From an uncultured Clostridia bacterium (GTDB lineage Bacteria; Bacillota; Clostridia; Christensenellales; Aristaeellaceae), in the NCBI GenBank assembly GCA_946543085.1, contig CAMNLM010000009.1, positions 1 through 37,565 on the forward strand: a stretch of 37,565 bases of DNA, in the 5' to 3' direction. Positions 1 to 9,100 of the stretch are shown here, piece by piece. Position 1 is the stretch's first letter; every line of letters begins with the position of its first letter. A model generated the notes under the pieces. That model did not search any database. It had not been told where the DNA came from and worked only from the letters and a program-made list of their open reading frames with translations. Position numbers and translations under genes: made by a program.

Positions 1-1710
1 CGCGAGGTTTTCCGCTTCTACGGCGGCAGCATCACCCGGGAAAGCCACTGCCTGAAGGTGGTCAACCGCGAGTGGACGCCCTATGTGGGCGGCGACTACC
101 GGCTGACCGTGCGCTTCGAGCCGAACGACGGCGAGAAGATCTTCGGCATGGGGCAGTATCAGCAGCCCTATATGGATCTGAAGGGCTGCGTGCTGGAACT
201 GGCCCAGCGCAACAGCCAGACCAGCGTGCCCTTCATGATGTCCAGCCTGGGCTATGGCCTGCTCTGGAACAACCCTGCCGTCGGCCGTGTCTCTTTCGGC
301 AGGAACGTCACTGAGTGGGAGGCTTCCTGCTGCAAGGACATGGACTACTGGGTGACCGTCGCGGACACCCCCAAGGGCCTCATGCGGAACTACACGGACG
401 TCACGGGCCGCGCGCCGATGATGCCGGAGAGCGCGATGGGCTTCTGGCAGTGCAAGCTGCGCTACCGCACGCAGGATGAGGTGCTGGCCGTCGCCCGGAG
501 GTATCGGGAGCTCGGCATTCAGCTGGACGTGATCGTCATCGACTTCTTCCACTGGACCGCGCAGGGCGACTGGAAATTTGACGAGCGCTATTGGCCTGAT
601 CCCAAAGCGATGATCGACGAGCTGCACGCGATGGGCATCCGGGTGATGGTCTCGGTGTGGCCTTCGGTGGACCGCCGCAGCGAGAATTTCGCCGAGATGG
701 AGGAGCGCGGCTTGCTGATGCGCACCGAGCGCGGCGCGATGCAGACCTACGACTACCAGGGCGACTGCGTGCAGATTGACCCGATGAACCCGGAGACGCG
801 CGCCTATGTCTGGCAGAAGTGCAGGGAGCACTATTACGACCTGGGCATTGATTACTTCTGGCTGGACAACTCCGAGCCGGATCTCACGAAGTATGACTTT
901 GACAATTTCCGCTACTGCATCGGCCCGGCCCTGATGTGCAGCAACCTCTATCCGCAGTATTACAGCCTGGCCTACGACGAGCCGATGAAGGCCCTCGGCG
1001 CGGAGCCGGTGAACCTGTTGCGCAGCGGCTGGGCGGGCAGCCAGAGACTCAGCAACGTCCTCTGGAGCGGCGACGTCCCCAGCACCTGGGAATCCCTGCG
1101 CGACCAGCTCCAGGCGGGACTGAACATCGGCCTGGCGGGCATCCCGTGGTGGAACACGGACATCGGCGGCTTCATGGAGGGGAACGTGAATGATCCGGAT
1201 TTCCGGGAGCTGCTGATCCGCTGGTACGAGTGGGCGGTGTTCCAGCCCGTGATGCGCCTGCACGGCGACCGCGAGCCCTTCACGATTCCCACGCTGGACG
1301 AGCGGGAAACGGGCGGCGGATTCATGCGCACGGGGCAGGACAACGAGATGTGGTCCTACGGCGAGGAGAGCTTCGCCATCATGCGCAAACACTATGAGCT
1401 GCGCCGGTCGCTCAGGCCCTACCTCGCGCGGATCTTCCGCGAGGCGCACGAGAACGGCTCGCCGCTTCTGCGCGCCATGTTCTACGAATTCCCGGAGGAC
1501 GCGAAGTGCTGGGAGCTGAGCGACCAGTACATGTTCGGCCCGGACTACCTGGTCGCGCCGATCCTGACGCCGAAGACCTTCGCACGCAGCGTCTACCTCC
1601 CGGCCGGCCGGTGGCAGGACATCCGCACGGGCGAGGTCTTCAGCGGCGGCGCGGCCGTGACGGCGGACGCCCCGATCGACAGCATTCCGGTCTTCAAACG
1701 GGTGCAGTAA
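1..1710 (+). CDS. Glycoside hydrolase family 31 (alpha-xylosidase/alpha-glucosidase type), 5' end missing
   Basis: This is the C-terminal 569 residues of a GH31 enzyme, open to the left edge of the window. Frame 1 runs unbroken from base 1, so the GTG at 58 is internal. The (beta/alpha)8 barrel is visible: a VIVIDFFHW strand, then a WLDNSEPD motif whose Asp (codon at 865) fits the retaining nucleophile, and WSGDVPSTW whose Asp (codon at 1072) fits the acid/base. IPWWNTDIGGF follows as in family members, and a beta-sandwich C-terminal region ends the protein. GH31 enzymes cut alpha-xylosyl or alpha-glucosyl residues from the non-reducing end. The WLDxxEP form resembles XylS-like xylosidases more than maltases, but exact specificity is inferred. 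No signal peptide can be judged because the N-terminus is missing. No terminator of its own is obvious before the bidirectional hairpin at 1853. Confidence 0.93.
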   Translation, partial: REVFRFYGGSITRESHCLKVVNREWTPYVGGDYRLTVRFEPNDGEKIFGMGQYQQPYMDLKGCVLELAQRNSQTSVPFMMSSLGYGLLWNNPAVGRVSFGRNVTEWEASCCKDMDYWVTVADTPKGLMRNYTDVTGRAPMMPESAMGFWQCKLRYRTQDEVLAVARRYRELGIQLDVIVIDFFHWTAQGDWKFDERYWPDPKAMIDELHAMGIRVMVSVWPSVDRRSENFAEMEERGLLMRTERGAMQTYDYQGDCVQIDPMNPETRAYVWQKCREHYYDLGIDYFWLDNSEPDLTKYDFDNFRYCIGPALMCSNLYPQYYSLAYDEPMKALGAEPVNLLRSGWAGSQRLSNVLWSGDVPSTWESLRDQLQAGLNIGLAGIPWWNTDIGGFMEGNVNDPDFRELLIRWYEWAVFQPVMRLHGDREPFTIPTLDERETGGGFMRTGQDNEMWSYGEESFAIMRKHYELRRSLRPYLARIFREAHENGSPLLRAMFYEFPEDAKCWELSDQYMFGPDYLVAPILTPKTFARSVYLPAGRWQDIRTGEVFSGGAAVTADAPIDSIPVFKRVQ

Positions 1711-1852
1711 CAGCGCCGAAGGCGGAATACGCCGCGTCCACTCCGCGCGGTTTCAAAGAACGGCGCGAAGGGTAATGCCCCTGCATGCGCGGAATCCCCA
1801 TGCCGCCGGGAACGGCAGCGCGCCTCCATCGTCAGCCCGATAATAAAACGCT

Positions 1853-1899
1853 AAAAAACGCGGAAACCTCGCCAATCCGGCAGGGTTCCCGCGTTTTTT
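1853..1899. terminator. Bidirectional rho-independent terminator
   Basis: An inverted repeat AAAAAACGCGGAAACC...GGGTTCCCGCGTTTTTT has an A-tract on one side and a T-tract on the other. It can therefore end transcription of the MATE gene on the minus strand and read-through from the GH31 gene on the plus strand. Confidence 0.8.
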
Positions 1900-1916
1900 G
1901 CGATGCGGAAGAAGTC

Positions 1917-3302
1917 TCAGATGACCTTGTGCCCGCGCCACTTCCCGTTTCGGAAGCGGATGATGTCCAGGATTCCCTTCAGGCACCAGTCGAGGCCCAT
2001 GGCCAGCGCGATGCCGATGACGCCCATCCCCATCCACTTGCCGAGCAGGAAGGACAGCAGCGTGCGGAAGACAACCGTGCAGAAGATGGATGTGTACATG
2101 GTGAACTTCACGTCGCCCGCGGCGCGCAGGCCGGAGGACAGCGAGGCCGAGAAGGGCTGCGCGATGGCGCAGAAGACGTTGTGGATGATGACGATGACCC
2201 AGACGTAATACTTCGCCTCGTCGCTGATGTTGTACAGCGGGATCAGCAGCGGGGTGATTGCGAGGATCAGGATGTTCCAGACAATGCAGAGCACCAGCGA
2301 GAGCCGCGTCAGCTTGCGCATGTAGTAATCCGCGGCTTCCTCGTCGCCCGCGCCGATGCACTGGCCGATGACCGTGATGAACACGGAGCCCATGGCGATG
2401 CTGATGAGGGCGGCCAGGGACCAGATGGTCTGGCCGATGCCGTTGGCGGCAATCTGCGCGGTGCCGAAGGTGGCGATCAGGGAGCCGAGCACGACCTTCG
2501 CCAGCTGGAACAGGGTGTTCTCCGCGGCGTTGGGCAGGGCGACGTGGAGGATCCGGCTGAGCATCTCCTTCTCCGGGCGGAAGAGGTGCGCGGCGCGCAG
2601 GGTCACGTCGTTGTTCTCGCGGAAGCACAGCCGCGTCATCACGATGGCGGCGAAGTACCAGGAGAGCGTGGTCGGCCAGGCGACGCCCGCCGCCCCGGCG
2701 CGCAGCGCGAAGATGCCGACCGCGTTGCCGACGACGTTGAGCAGGTTCATCGCGATGGAGATCTTCATGGTGACCTTCGTCTTGCCCATGGAGCGGTACA
2801 TCGCCGCGCCCGCGTTGTAGATGGCGTTGGCGGGGAAGGACAGGGTCACGATCCACAGGTAGGTCTTGCAGGCCTCCATCACGGCGGGCTCGACGCTCGG
2901 ATAGAGCAGGGCGAGGATGCTGTTGCCCGCGAGCAGCACGAGCGCCATGAACGCGAGGGACACCGCGCCCGCCAGGAAAAAGACCTGCGAGGCGGACTGG
3001 TCGGCCTGCCTGCGGTCGCGGCTGCCGATATACTGGCTCACGATGACCGCGCCGCCCGTCGCCACGGCGGTGAACATATAGATAAAGATCGTGTAGATCA
3101 TCGTGTCCAGCGACACGCCGGAGACGGTGGCCTCGCCCGCGTAGGAGACCATCATCGTGTCCGCGATGCCGACGATCAGCTGGAGCAGCTGCTCGATCAT
3201 CAGCGGGATGATCATCGCCTTGAGGGCTGCGTTGGTGAAGCGGCTGTCGGGCCGGACGCCGGCTGCGCGGGGCTCGATCAGCCTGGAGAGCAAAGCTTTC
3301 AT
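1917..3302 (-). CDS. MATE family multidrug/cation efflux transporter
   Basis: A 461-residue polytopic membrane protein with the usual length and about 12 hydrophobic segments of MATE exporters (NorM/DinF type), which drive out drugs or metabolites using a Na+ or H+ gradient. Family-like stretches include IPLMIEQLLQLIVGIADTMM near the N-terminus, AVATGGAVIVSQYIG in the first bundle, and a second half beginning near LHVALPNAAENTLFQLAKVV. I chose the ATG at 3302 because AAAGGGAG lies about 8 bases upstream. A longer frame back to 3341 would overlap the promoter region. The gene stands alone, with a near-consensus promoter upstream and a terminator just past its stop. Substrate cannot be predicted. 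Confidence 0.92.
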   Translation of the reverse strand: MKALLSRLIEPRAAGVRPDSRFTNAALKAMIIPLMIEQLLQLIVGIADTMMVSYAGEATVSGVSLDTMIYTIFIYMFTAVATGGAVIVSQYIGSRDRRQADQSASQVFFLAGAVSLAFMALVLLAGNSILALLYPSVEPAVMEACKTYLWIVTLSFPANAIYNAGAAMYRSMGKTKVTMKISIAMNLLNVVGNAVGIFALRAGAAGVAWPTTLSWYFAAIVMTRLCFRENNDVTLRAAHLFRPEKEMLSRILHVALPNAAENTLFQLAKVVLGSLIATFGTAQIAANGIGQTIWSLAALISIAMGSVFITVIGQCIGAGDEEAADYYMRKLTRLSLVLCIVWNILILAITPLLIPLYNISDEAKYYVWVIVIIHNVFCAIAQPFSASLSSGLRAAGDVKFTMYTSIFCTVVFRTLLSFLLGKWMGMGVIGIALAMGLDWCLKGILDIIRFRNGKWRGHKVI

Positions 3303-3339
3303 GGGCGAAACTCCCTTTCTGTGGGAAGTGGATGGAATC

Positions 3340-3369
3340 ATTATAAATCAGGTTCGGGGCGGTTGTCAA
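3340..3369 (-). promoter_or_regulatory. Sigma-A promoter for the MATE gene
   Basis: On the minus strand TTGACA (3369-3364) and TATAAT (3345-3340) are separated by 18 bp, about 40 bases before the chosen start codon. Both boxes are perfect consensus. Confidence 0.85.
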
Positions 3370-3533
3370 TTTTCGCCAGACATTCCGGATTTCAGCTTTC
3401 TCGTTTTTTTCGGGTGGCATGGCGATGATGCGCCTGATGGCCCCAAAAGCCCGCGATGCCCGCGGCTTTGGCTGAAATGCGGCCGACTCCTATAGGCCAC
3501 ATCTATAGCACATGATTCAAAGTATATATTGGA

Positions 3534-3557
3534 CAAATCGCGGAAACTGCGGTAAGC
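3534..3557 (+). promoter_or_regulatory. Candidate promoter for the uORF and MetQ-like gene
   Basis: TGGACA followed after 17 bp by TAAGCT lies upstream of the 13-codon leader ORF and the MetQ-like gene. The -10 box is weak, so this is tentative. An AT-rich stretch (3505-3530) precedes it. Confidence 0.4.
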
Positions 3558-3616
3558 TTGCATCGTCGTTCCGGGGCACCCTCCGGACGCCAAACTGAGA
3601 GAAAAGGAGATGCGCC

Positions 3617-3658
3617 ATGTACTGTTATCACCGGGGCGCGTCCGTCGCGCGAATGTGA
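3617..3658 (+). CDS. 13-codon upstream ORF (candidate leader peptide)
   Basis: ATG at 3617 to TGA at 3658 encodes MYCYHRGASVARM. AAGGAGA sits 6 bases before the ATG, as good a ribosome-binding site as that of the real gene downstream. The peptide has one Cys codon, two Tyr, two Arg and a terminal Met. It ends 91 bases before the MetQ-like gene, and a perfect palindrome TGACCCGCGGGTCA lies between them. The placement fits a translated leader controlling a sulfur-amino-acid transport gene, but that role is inference. No known leader family was recognised with certainty. Confidence 0.45.
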   Translation: MYCYHRGASVARM

Positions 3659-3696
3659 GCGCAGAGACCGGTATTCCAGGCTCCTGTTTTCCCCGA

Positions 3697-3712
3697 TGAC
3701 CCGCGGGTCACA
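3697..3712. repeat. Perfect palindrome in the leader of the MetQ-like gene
   Basis: TGACCCGCGGGTCA is self-complementary and lies about 40 bases before the start codon. It could be a dimeric repressor operator or a short hairpin in the leader RNA. No T-tract follows, so it is not a simple terminator. Confidence 0.5.
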
Positions 3713-3749
3713 TCCGAACAAACGATTGAAAAGAAAAGGAGATTATCCC

Positions 3750-4601
3750 ATGAAGAAGCTGCTTGCCATCGCCCTGACCGCCCTGCTGGTTCTCTCCCTC
3801 GCCGCTGCCGGCGTTGCGGACGCCGTGACCGTCGCCGTCCCGAACGACGCCACCAACGAGGGCCGCGCCCTGCTGCTCCTGCAGACCGCCGGCGTGCTGA
3901 AGCTGAAGGAGGACGCGGGCATCACCGCCCAGAAGAACGACGTGGCCGAGTACCTGACCGCCGACGTGGACTTCAACGAGGTTGAGGCGGCCATGGTGCC
4001 CAATGTGCTGCCCGACGTGGATTATGCCATCATCAACAACAACTACGCGCTGGACTTCGGCCTGAATCCCGTGAAGGATTCCCTGCTGATCGAATCCGCC
4101 GATTCCCCCTATGTCAACGTCGTCTGCGTGAAGGACGGCAACCAGGACAGCGACCTGGCGAAGGCCCTTGCGGCGGCCGTGACCAGCCAGAAGGTGGCGG
4201 ATTTCATCAACGCGACCTATGACGGCGGCGCGATCTCCACCGTGGAGAATCCCACCGACGGCTTCGACGCCACCGTGGACTATGACGCCCTGGCCGGCTC
4301 CACCATCTCCATCGCCTGCTCTCCCACTCCCCACGCCCAGATCCTGGCCGTGGCCGCCGAGATTCTGGCTGAGAAGAACATCAAGCTGGACATCATCGAG
4401 TTCACCGACTATGTGCAGCCCAACAACGTGGTGGAGGCCGGCGACGTGTTCGCGAACTACTTCGCCCATCAGCCCTACCAGGACAACTTCAACGCGGAGA
4501 ACGGCACCCATCTGGTGACCATCGCGGGCGTGCACGTGGAGCCCATGGCGCTCTACGGCGGCAAGCAGACCGACCTGATCGCCCTCGGCATCGCCAAGTA
4601 A
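3750..4601 (+). CDS. MetQ/NlpA-family substrate-binding protein with circularly permuted halves
   Basis: A 283-residue secreted binding protein related to MetQ/NlpA, the methionine-binding component of MetNIQ ABC importers. A signal peptide (residues 1 to about 25, ending GVADA) is followed directly by VTVAVPNDATNEGRA, then INNNYALDFGLNPVKD and SPYVNVVCV. In ordinary MetQ these motifs form the second half. After a linker (about 160-183) come SPTPHAQILAV, IEFTDYVQPN and GVHVEPMALYG, which ordinarily open the mature protein. The two halves are thus swapped, while total length stays normal. There is no lipobox Cys after the signal peptide, unlike normal MetQ lipoproteins. GATTATCCC and AAAAGGAG support the ATG at 3750. 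No metN or metI lies nearby. Family assignment is firm; ligand and partner are inferred. Confidence 0.9.
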   Translation: MKKLLAIALTALLVLSLAAAGVADAVTVAVPNDATNEGRALLLLQTAGVLKLKEDAGITAQKNDVAEYLTADVDFNEVEAAMVPNVLPDVDYAIINNNYALDFGLNPVKDSLLIESADSPYVNVVCVKDGNQDSDLAKALAAAVTSQKVADFINATYDGGAISTVENPTDGFDATVDYDALAGSTISIACSPTPHAQILAVAAEILAEKNIKLDIIEFTDYVQPNNVVEAGDVFANYFAHQPYQDNFNAENGTHLVTIAGVHVEPMALYGGKQTDLIALGIAK

Positions 4602-4630
4602 GAGAGGCATCTGCGTTTCCTGCGCAAACG

Positions 4631-4665
4631 ACCCGACCCGGAACAAAACCCGGGCCGGGTTTTTT
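4631..4665 (+). terminator. Rho-independent terminator after the MetQ-like gene
   Basis: ACCCGACCCGG...CCGGGCCGGGT forms an 11-bp stem with one mismatch, followed by a run of six T. It closes the transcription unit before the next promoter. Confidence 0.88.
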
Positions 4666-4742
4666 GCGTGGGGGAGAGGCAGGATGACGCGCAGGCGCAT
4701 CACATCCATGTAATAAATTCGCAAAATGATCGTCTTTTCTTC

Positions 4743-4771
4743 TTTACGATTTGACGCTTTTGCGATACAAT
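4743..4771 (+). promoter_or_regulatory. Sigma-A promoter of the three-gene unknown operon
   Basis: TTTACG (4743-4748), a 17-bp spacer and TACAAT (4766-4771) lie about 60 bases before the start at 4835, just past a terminator. Confidence 0.75.
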
Positions 4772-4834
4772 ACATGAGGAGCAGTCTGCCTGACGCTCCG
4801 GCTGCACAGCCGATGGACTTAAAGGAGTTTTCTT

Positions 4835-6022
4835 ATGCGAAAGATGATCGTCGCCCTGCTTGCCGTGGGCATGCTGATGCTGCCCCTGGCCGCCCTGGCC
4901 GCCGACAACGGCGCGAACCCGCTCCTGCTCAGCGAACTGGACGCCTGGTCCGCGCACATGATGGAGCTCGCCCGCCAGGAGATGCCGATGAACGATCCGC
5001 ACGACAGCGAGGCGCTGACCGAGGACGGGTACGCTTACATCTATGACTTCGGCACGCTCTATATGGACAGCCCCGACATCGGGGAGGACACCGTTCTCCG
5101 GGCCGCCGTGCTGCTCTCCGACGAGGAGGCGGGTCCGCGGGGCGTCCGCCTGAACGACGACGCGCAGACTGTGCTGGACGCTTTCTACAACGAGAACGCG
5201 CAGCTCGTCGGTTCCCGGAGCCAGGCTGTGCTCTACCTGAGCGACGGCATGCCCGGCGCGAGCTACTGGGGCAACGTGCTGCGCGACGGGCAGCGCCTGG
5301 AGGCCATCCAGTACGCCGTGCATGTGCCCATCGGCGAGACGGGCCTCTATTCGGACGCGGGCTTTGTCTTCACGATCCAGGACGGCGGCGTGGCGGCGAT
5401 CCGCGCTTACGGCCTGAACCAGTTCATCGAGGCGGACCGCGTGGAGGCCACCCTCGGCCTGATGCGGATCGCGGCCAATGAGACCGAATACCGCGCGGTG
5501 CCCGTGAGCGCCTCCGGCGACACCGCGGTCTTTGGCGAGGAGGACCTGTTCATCTCCGGACTGAACTTTCTCAGCGCCAAGCCTGAGGACGCCGTCACCC
5601 TCTTCGGCCAGCCGATTGAAGACGAGTGGATGAACGACGACGGCGCGGGCTGGCTGCGCACCATGGATTTCGGCGGCTGTGAGCTGACCTTCCGCTGCGA
5701 CAGGAACAAGAAGAATCCCCGCCTGACCATGCTGACCGTGGGCGCTGAGGGCTTTGAGGCGCCGCGCGGCGTGTGCCTGGGCGACAGCTTCTCCTCCGTG
5801 CTCAACCGCTTCCGCTTTGACGCGGGCGCGCACACGGGCGTGGGAACCGAAGTACTCTACGGCGCGGAGGGTCAGCCGCCCTTCGGCGTCGCGACCTATG
5901 GCGAGGACGCTTCCGCCACCCTGCGCTACGCCCTCGCCGCGGGCGACGGCTCGCAGGTTGTGCTCTCCATCGCTTTCACCCGCATGGAAGCCTCCGAGAT
6001 CGTCGTCTACCGAGCTGACTGA
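4835..6022 (+). CDS. Secreted protein of unknown function with internal duplication
   Basis: I do not recognise a named family for this 395-residue protein. AAAGGAG lies about 8 bases before the ATG. A signal peptide covers residues 1-22 (hydrophobic core VALLAVGMLMLPLAALA), with predicted cleavage before ADNG and no lipobox. The mature part contains two similar units, about 64-195 and 265-395. Each opens with DG...DFG, continues with PRGVxLxDxxxxVLxxF (101-117 and 310-326) and ends in a beta-rich stretch, which shows an old duplication. No catalytic motif was seen. It is the first gene after a promoter and lies 86 bases ahead of the large repeat protein, so the two are probably co-transcribed. 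Most likely an extracellular or cell-surface protein. Confidence 0.8.
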   Translation: MRKMIVALLAVGMLMLPLAALAADNGANPLLLSELDAWSAHMMELARQEMPMNDPHDSEALTEDGYAYIYDFGTLYMDSPDIGEDTVLRAAVLLSDEEAGPRGVRLNDDAQTVLDAFYNENAQLVGSRSQAVLYLSDGMPGASYWGNVLRDGQRLEAIQYAVHVPIGETGLYSDAGFVFTIQDGGVAAIRAYGLNQFIEADRVEATLGLMRIAANETEYRAVPVSASGDTAVFGEEDLFISGLNFLSAKPEDAVTLFGQPIEDEWMNDDGAGWLRTMDFGGCELTFRCDRNKKNPRLTMLTVGAEGFEAPRGVCLGDSFSSVLNRFRFDAGAHTGVGTEVLYGAEGQPPFGVATYGEDASATLRYALAAGDGSQVVLSIAFTRMEASEIVVYRAD

Positions 6023-6108
6023 TCCGCGGCCGGTCTCACGTCCCGAGCTCTATCATCACAGACAGCGGCGCGGCTCTGCCGCCCCTGCCCTTCCGCAAGG
6101 AGTCCCCT

Positions 6109-9100
6109 ATGAAGATTGATCTTTCATGCCCCGTGGAGGTGTGGAGCTGCCAGCTGCCGAACGGCAGCTCGACCGCCAGCGAGCTGACGCTCTATAACCT
6201 CACCGACAAGGTGATCACCTCGGTGGAGGTGACCCTCCTGTTCGAGAACCAGGCGGGCGAGGAGCTGACGCGTCTCATGGAGCGGGTGCGCGGCCTCAAC
6301 GGCGGCGCCGCCCGCACCTTTGACCTGCGCATCCAGACGCCCGGCGAGGTGCTGCACCTCAAGCCGCAGCGCCTGGAGGTGCTGGTCGAGAAGGTCTGGT
6401 ACGACGACAACAGCGCCTGGCGGCGCGGCAAGAATCCGCTCACCGAGTACACGCCGAACAGGCTGCCCCGCGGCCGCGCCCGCGAGCGCCTGCGCTTCGT
6501 CACCGGCGACAAGGCGGTCGGCTACCCCGAGGATCAGGGGCGGGTCTGGGTCTGCGTCTGCGGACGCCCCAACGCGCAGGACACCGAGGTCTGCGCGCGC
6601 TGCCGCAGGGACCGCGAGACCGTCTTCAGCCGCTACAACCGGGAGGCCGTGGAGGCCGCCGTGGCCGCCCACGAGCAGGAGATGGAGGAAAAGGCCCGCT
6701 CGGTGCGCGAGGAGAGCTCCCGCGGCGAGGCGGAGAGCCAGCCCAAGGCGATCTCTCGGCGCAAGCGTCGCAAAGGGCTTGCCGTCGCCTGCGCGGCCGC
6801 GCTGGCCGTCGGCGCGGGCGGCTGGGCCGGCGTGACCTATGGCCTGCCCTATTACCATTACACCCAGGCCATTCGTCAGTTGGAGAGCGGCAACTGGCAG
6901 GAAGCCCTTCCGGCCTTTGAAAGCATGGGCGACTACAAGGATGCTTCCGGCTACCTCCTCCAGGCGAAATACGCCGAGGCGAACGCGCTGCTGGAGGCGG
7001 GGGACGCGGACAGCCTGATCAGCGCGAGGGAACATTTCCTGGCCCTCGGCGATTACAGCCGCAGCGCGGAGCAGGCGCGGGAGGCCGATTACCGCCGCGC
7101 GGCCCTGCTCTTCGGCGAGGGGAAGATCACGGAGGCCTCCGATCTGTACAAGGCGCTCGGCGGCTACAGGGACAGCGAAGCCTGGGTCACGCGCTGCGCC
7201 TACGAGCGGGCGAGCCAGCTCCTTGCGAGCGGCAAGTGGAACGAGGCGCACGACGCCTTCGCGGCCCTCGGCGACTACGAGGACGCGGCGACGCTGGCCC
7301 GGGAGGCCTGGTACCGCCCCGCGAAGGCGGCGCTGGACGTCGCGAACCCGGACGAAGCGCTGATCTGGCTGGAGAAATCCGGCGATTATCTGGACACAGC
7401 AACCCTCATCCACCGCGCGCACTATCTCAAGGGCGAGCAGCTCTATGACGCCGGGGAGATGGCGGCCGCTGGCGAGCAGTTCCTGCTGGCTGAGGGCTAT
7501 GAGGACGCGGCGGAGAAGGCGGAGCTGTGCATCTATACGCCCGCCGTGCAGGCGATGACGGACGGCGAATGGGAGCTGGCGAAAGAACTCTTCAGCCGCA
7601 TTCCCGACTACAGCGACGCTGCCGCGCGCATCCGCCTGTGCACGATCCGCCTGGCCAGCGAAGCCCTGAAGAACCGCGAGTGGACCCGCGCGGCCGAGCT
7701 GCTGGACTCCCTGCCCGCCGAAGACGCGGAGGCGGATGTGCTGCGCAAGGCCTGTCTCTATGCGCAGGCGGACGCCGCCCTCGTGGACGGCGACCTGGAG
7801 GCGGCGCGGGAAGGCTTTGCCGCGCTGGGCGATTACCGGGACGCGGCGGAGCGCGTGCAGGCCATCGCGATGGCCCAGGCCAAGGCCCTGGAGGACGGGG
7901 GCAAGCTGCAGGAGGCCGTCGAGGCATACGACCGGCTGAGCGAGAGCAACGATGACGCGGCTTCGCGCGTGCAGGCCCTGCGGTATACCCTGGCCGGGCA
8001 GTACGCCGAGACGGGCGAGTGGGTCAAGGCGGCCGAGCTCTACGCCGCCCTCGGCGATTACAAGGACAGCAAAGAGAAGCTGACCGCCGCGCGCTACGGC
8101 ATGGCAAAGGCGCTGCTGGCGGAGGGAGACGGCGCGAATGCCAGGCGGCTGTTTGTCCAGCTGGGCGACTACCTGGACGCGAAGAGCCAGCTGACTGCCT
8201 GCGATTACGCCGTGGCCGCAAAGCTCGCCGCGGACGGCAGCTATCTGGAGGCCGCCGAAGCGTTTGACGCCCTGGGCGACTACGGGGACGCGGCGAACCA
8301 GGCGACGCACGCCCGCTATCGCTATGCGGAGACCATCGAGACGGAGGGCAAAACCGAGGAGGCCGCGCTGGCCTTCGAGGCGCTGGGCGAATACAGCAAC
8401 GCGCAGAGCCGCGCCTACAACCTGCGCTGGCAGATGGCGCACGCTCTGGACAGCGCGGGGAAGATTGAGGAAGCCGTCGCGGCCTTCGAGGCCCTGGGCG
8501 GCGAGAAGGCCGACGCCGAAGCGCTGCGCCTGCGCTACGAGCTGGCGGAGAAATACCTGAAGAACGGCGAGACCGACACGGCCATCGCGTCCTTTGAAGC
8601 GCTGGGCGCATACAGCGACGCCGCAGATCGTGCGCACGAGATCCGCATGGAACGCGCGCAGGAGATGGCGGCCGCCGGCAAAATGGACGAGGCGATTGCC
8701 GCCTACGAGGCCATGGGCGACGAGGAAGCGCTCAAGGCTGCCCGTGAGCTGCGATACAGCAGCGCGGTGGAGCTGAGCGAGGCGGGCGATCTGCCCGGCG
8801 CGATCGCCCTCTATGCCGCAATGACGGACGACGAGGAGGCCCAGGCGAGGGCCCGGGCGCTGCGCCTGCAGCACGCGGAGAATCTGGCAAAGGCCGGCGA
8901 GCTGGAAGCGGCGATCGCGGCCTACGGCGACATGGAAGAGGACGAGACGGTGCAGGCGCGCCTGAAGGAGCTGCGGTATCAGCAGGCGGAAGCGCTGACC
9001 GAAGCCGGCGACCTGGAAGGTGCGATCGGGGTCTATGCTGCGATGCCCGACGACGAGACGGCGCAGGCGCGCGTGAAGGAGCTGCGCTATCAGCAGGCGG

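Noticed and set aside
3303..3749. SAM riboswitch ahead of the MetQ-like gene
   Set aside because: None of the conserved S-box segments could be found. Only a small ORF and a palindrome are present.
3558..3749. Longer N-terminus for the MetQ-like gene
   Set aside because: The extra residues are basic and precede a clear signal peptide. The ATG at 3750 has its own AAAAGGAG site.
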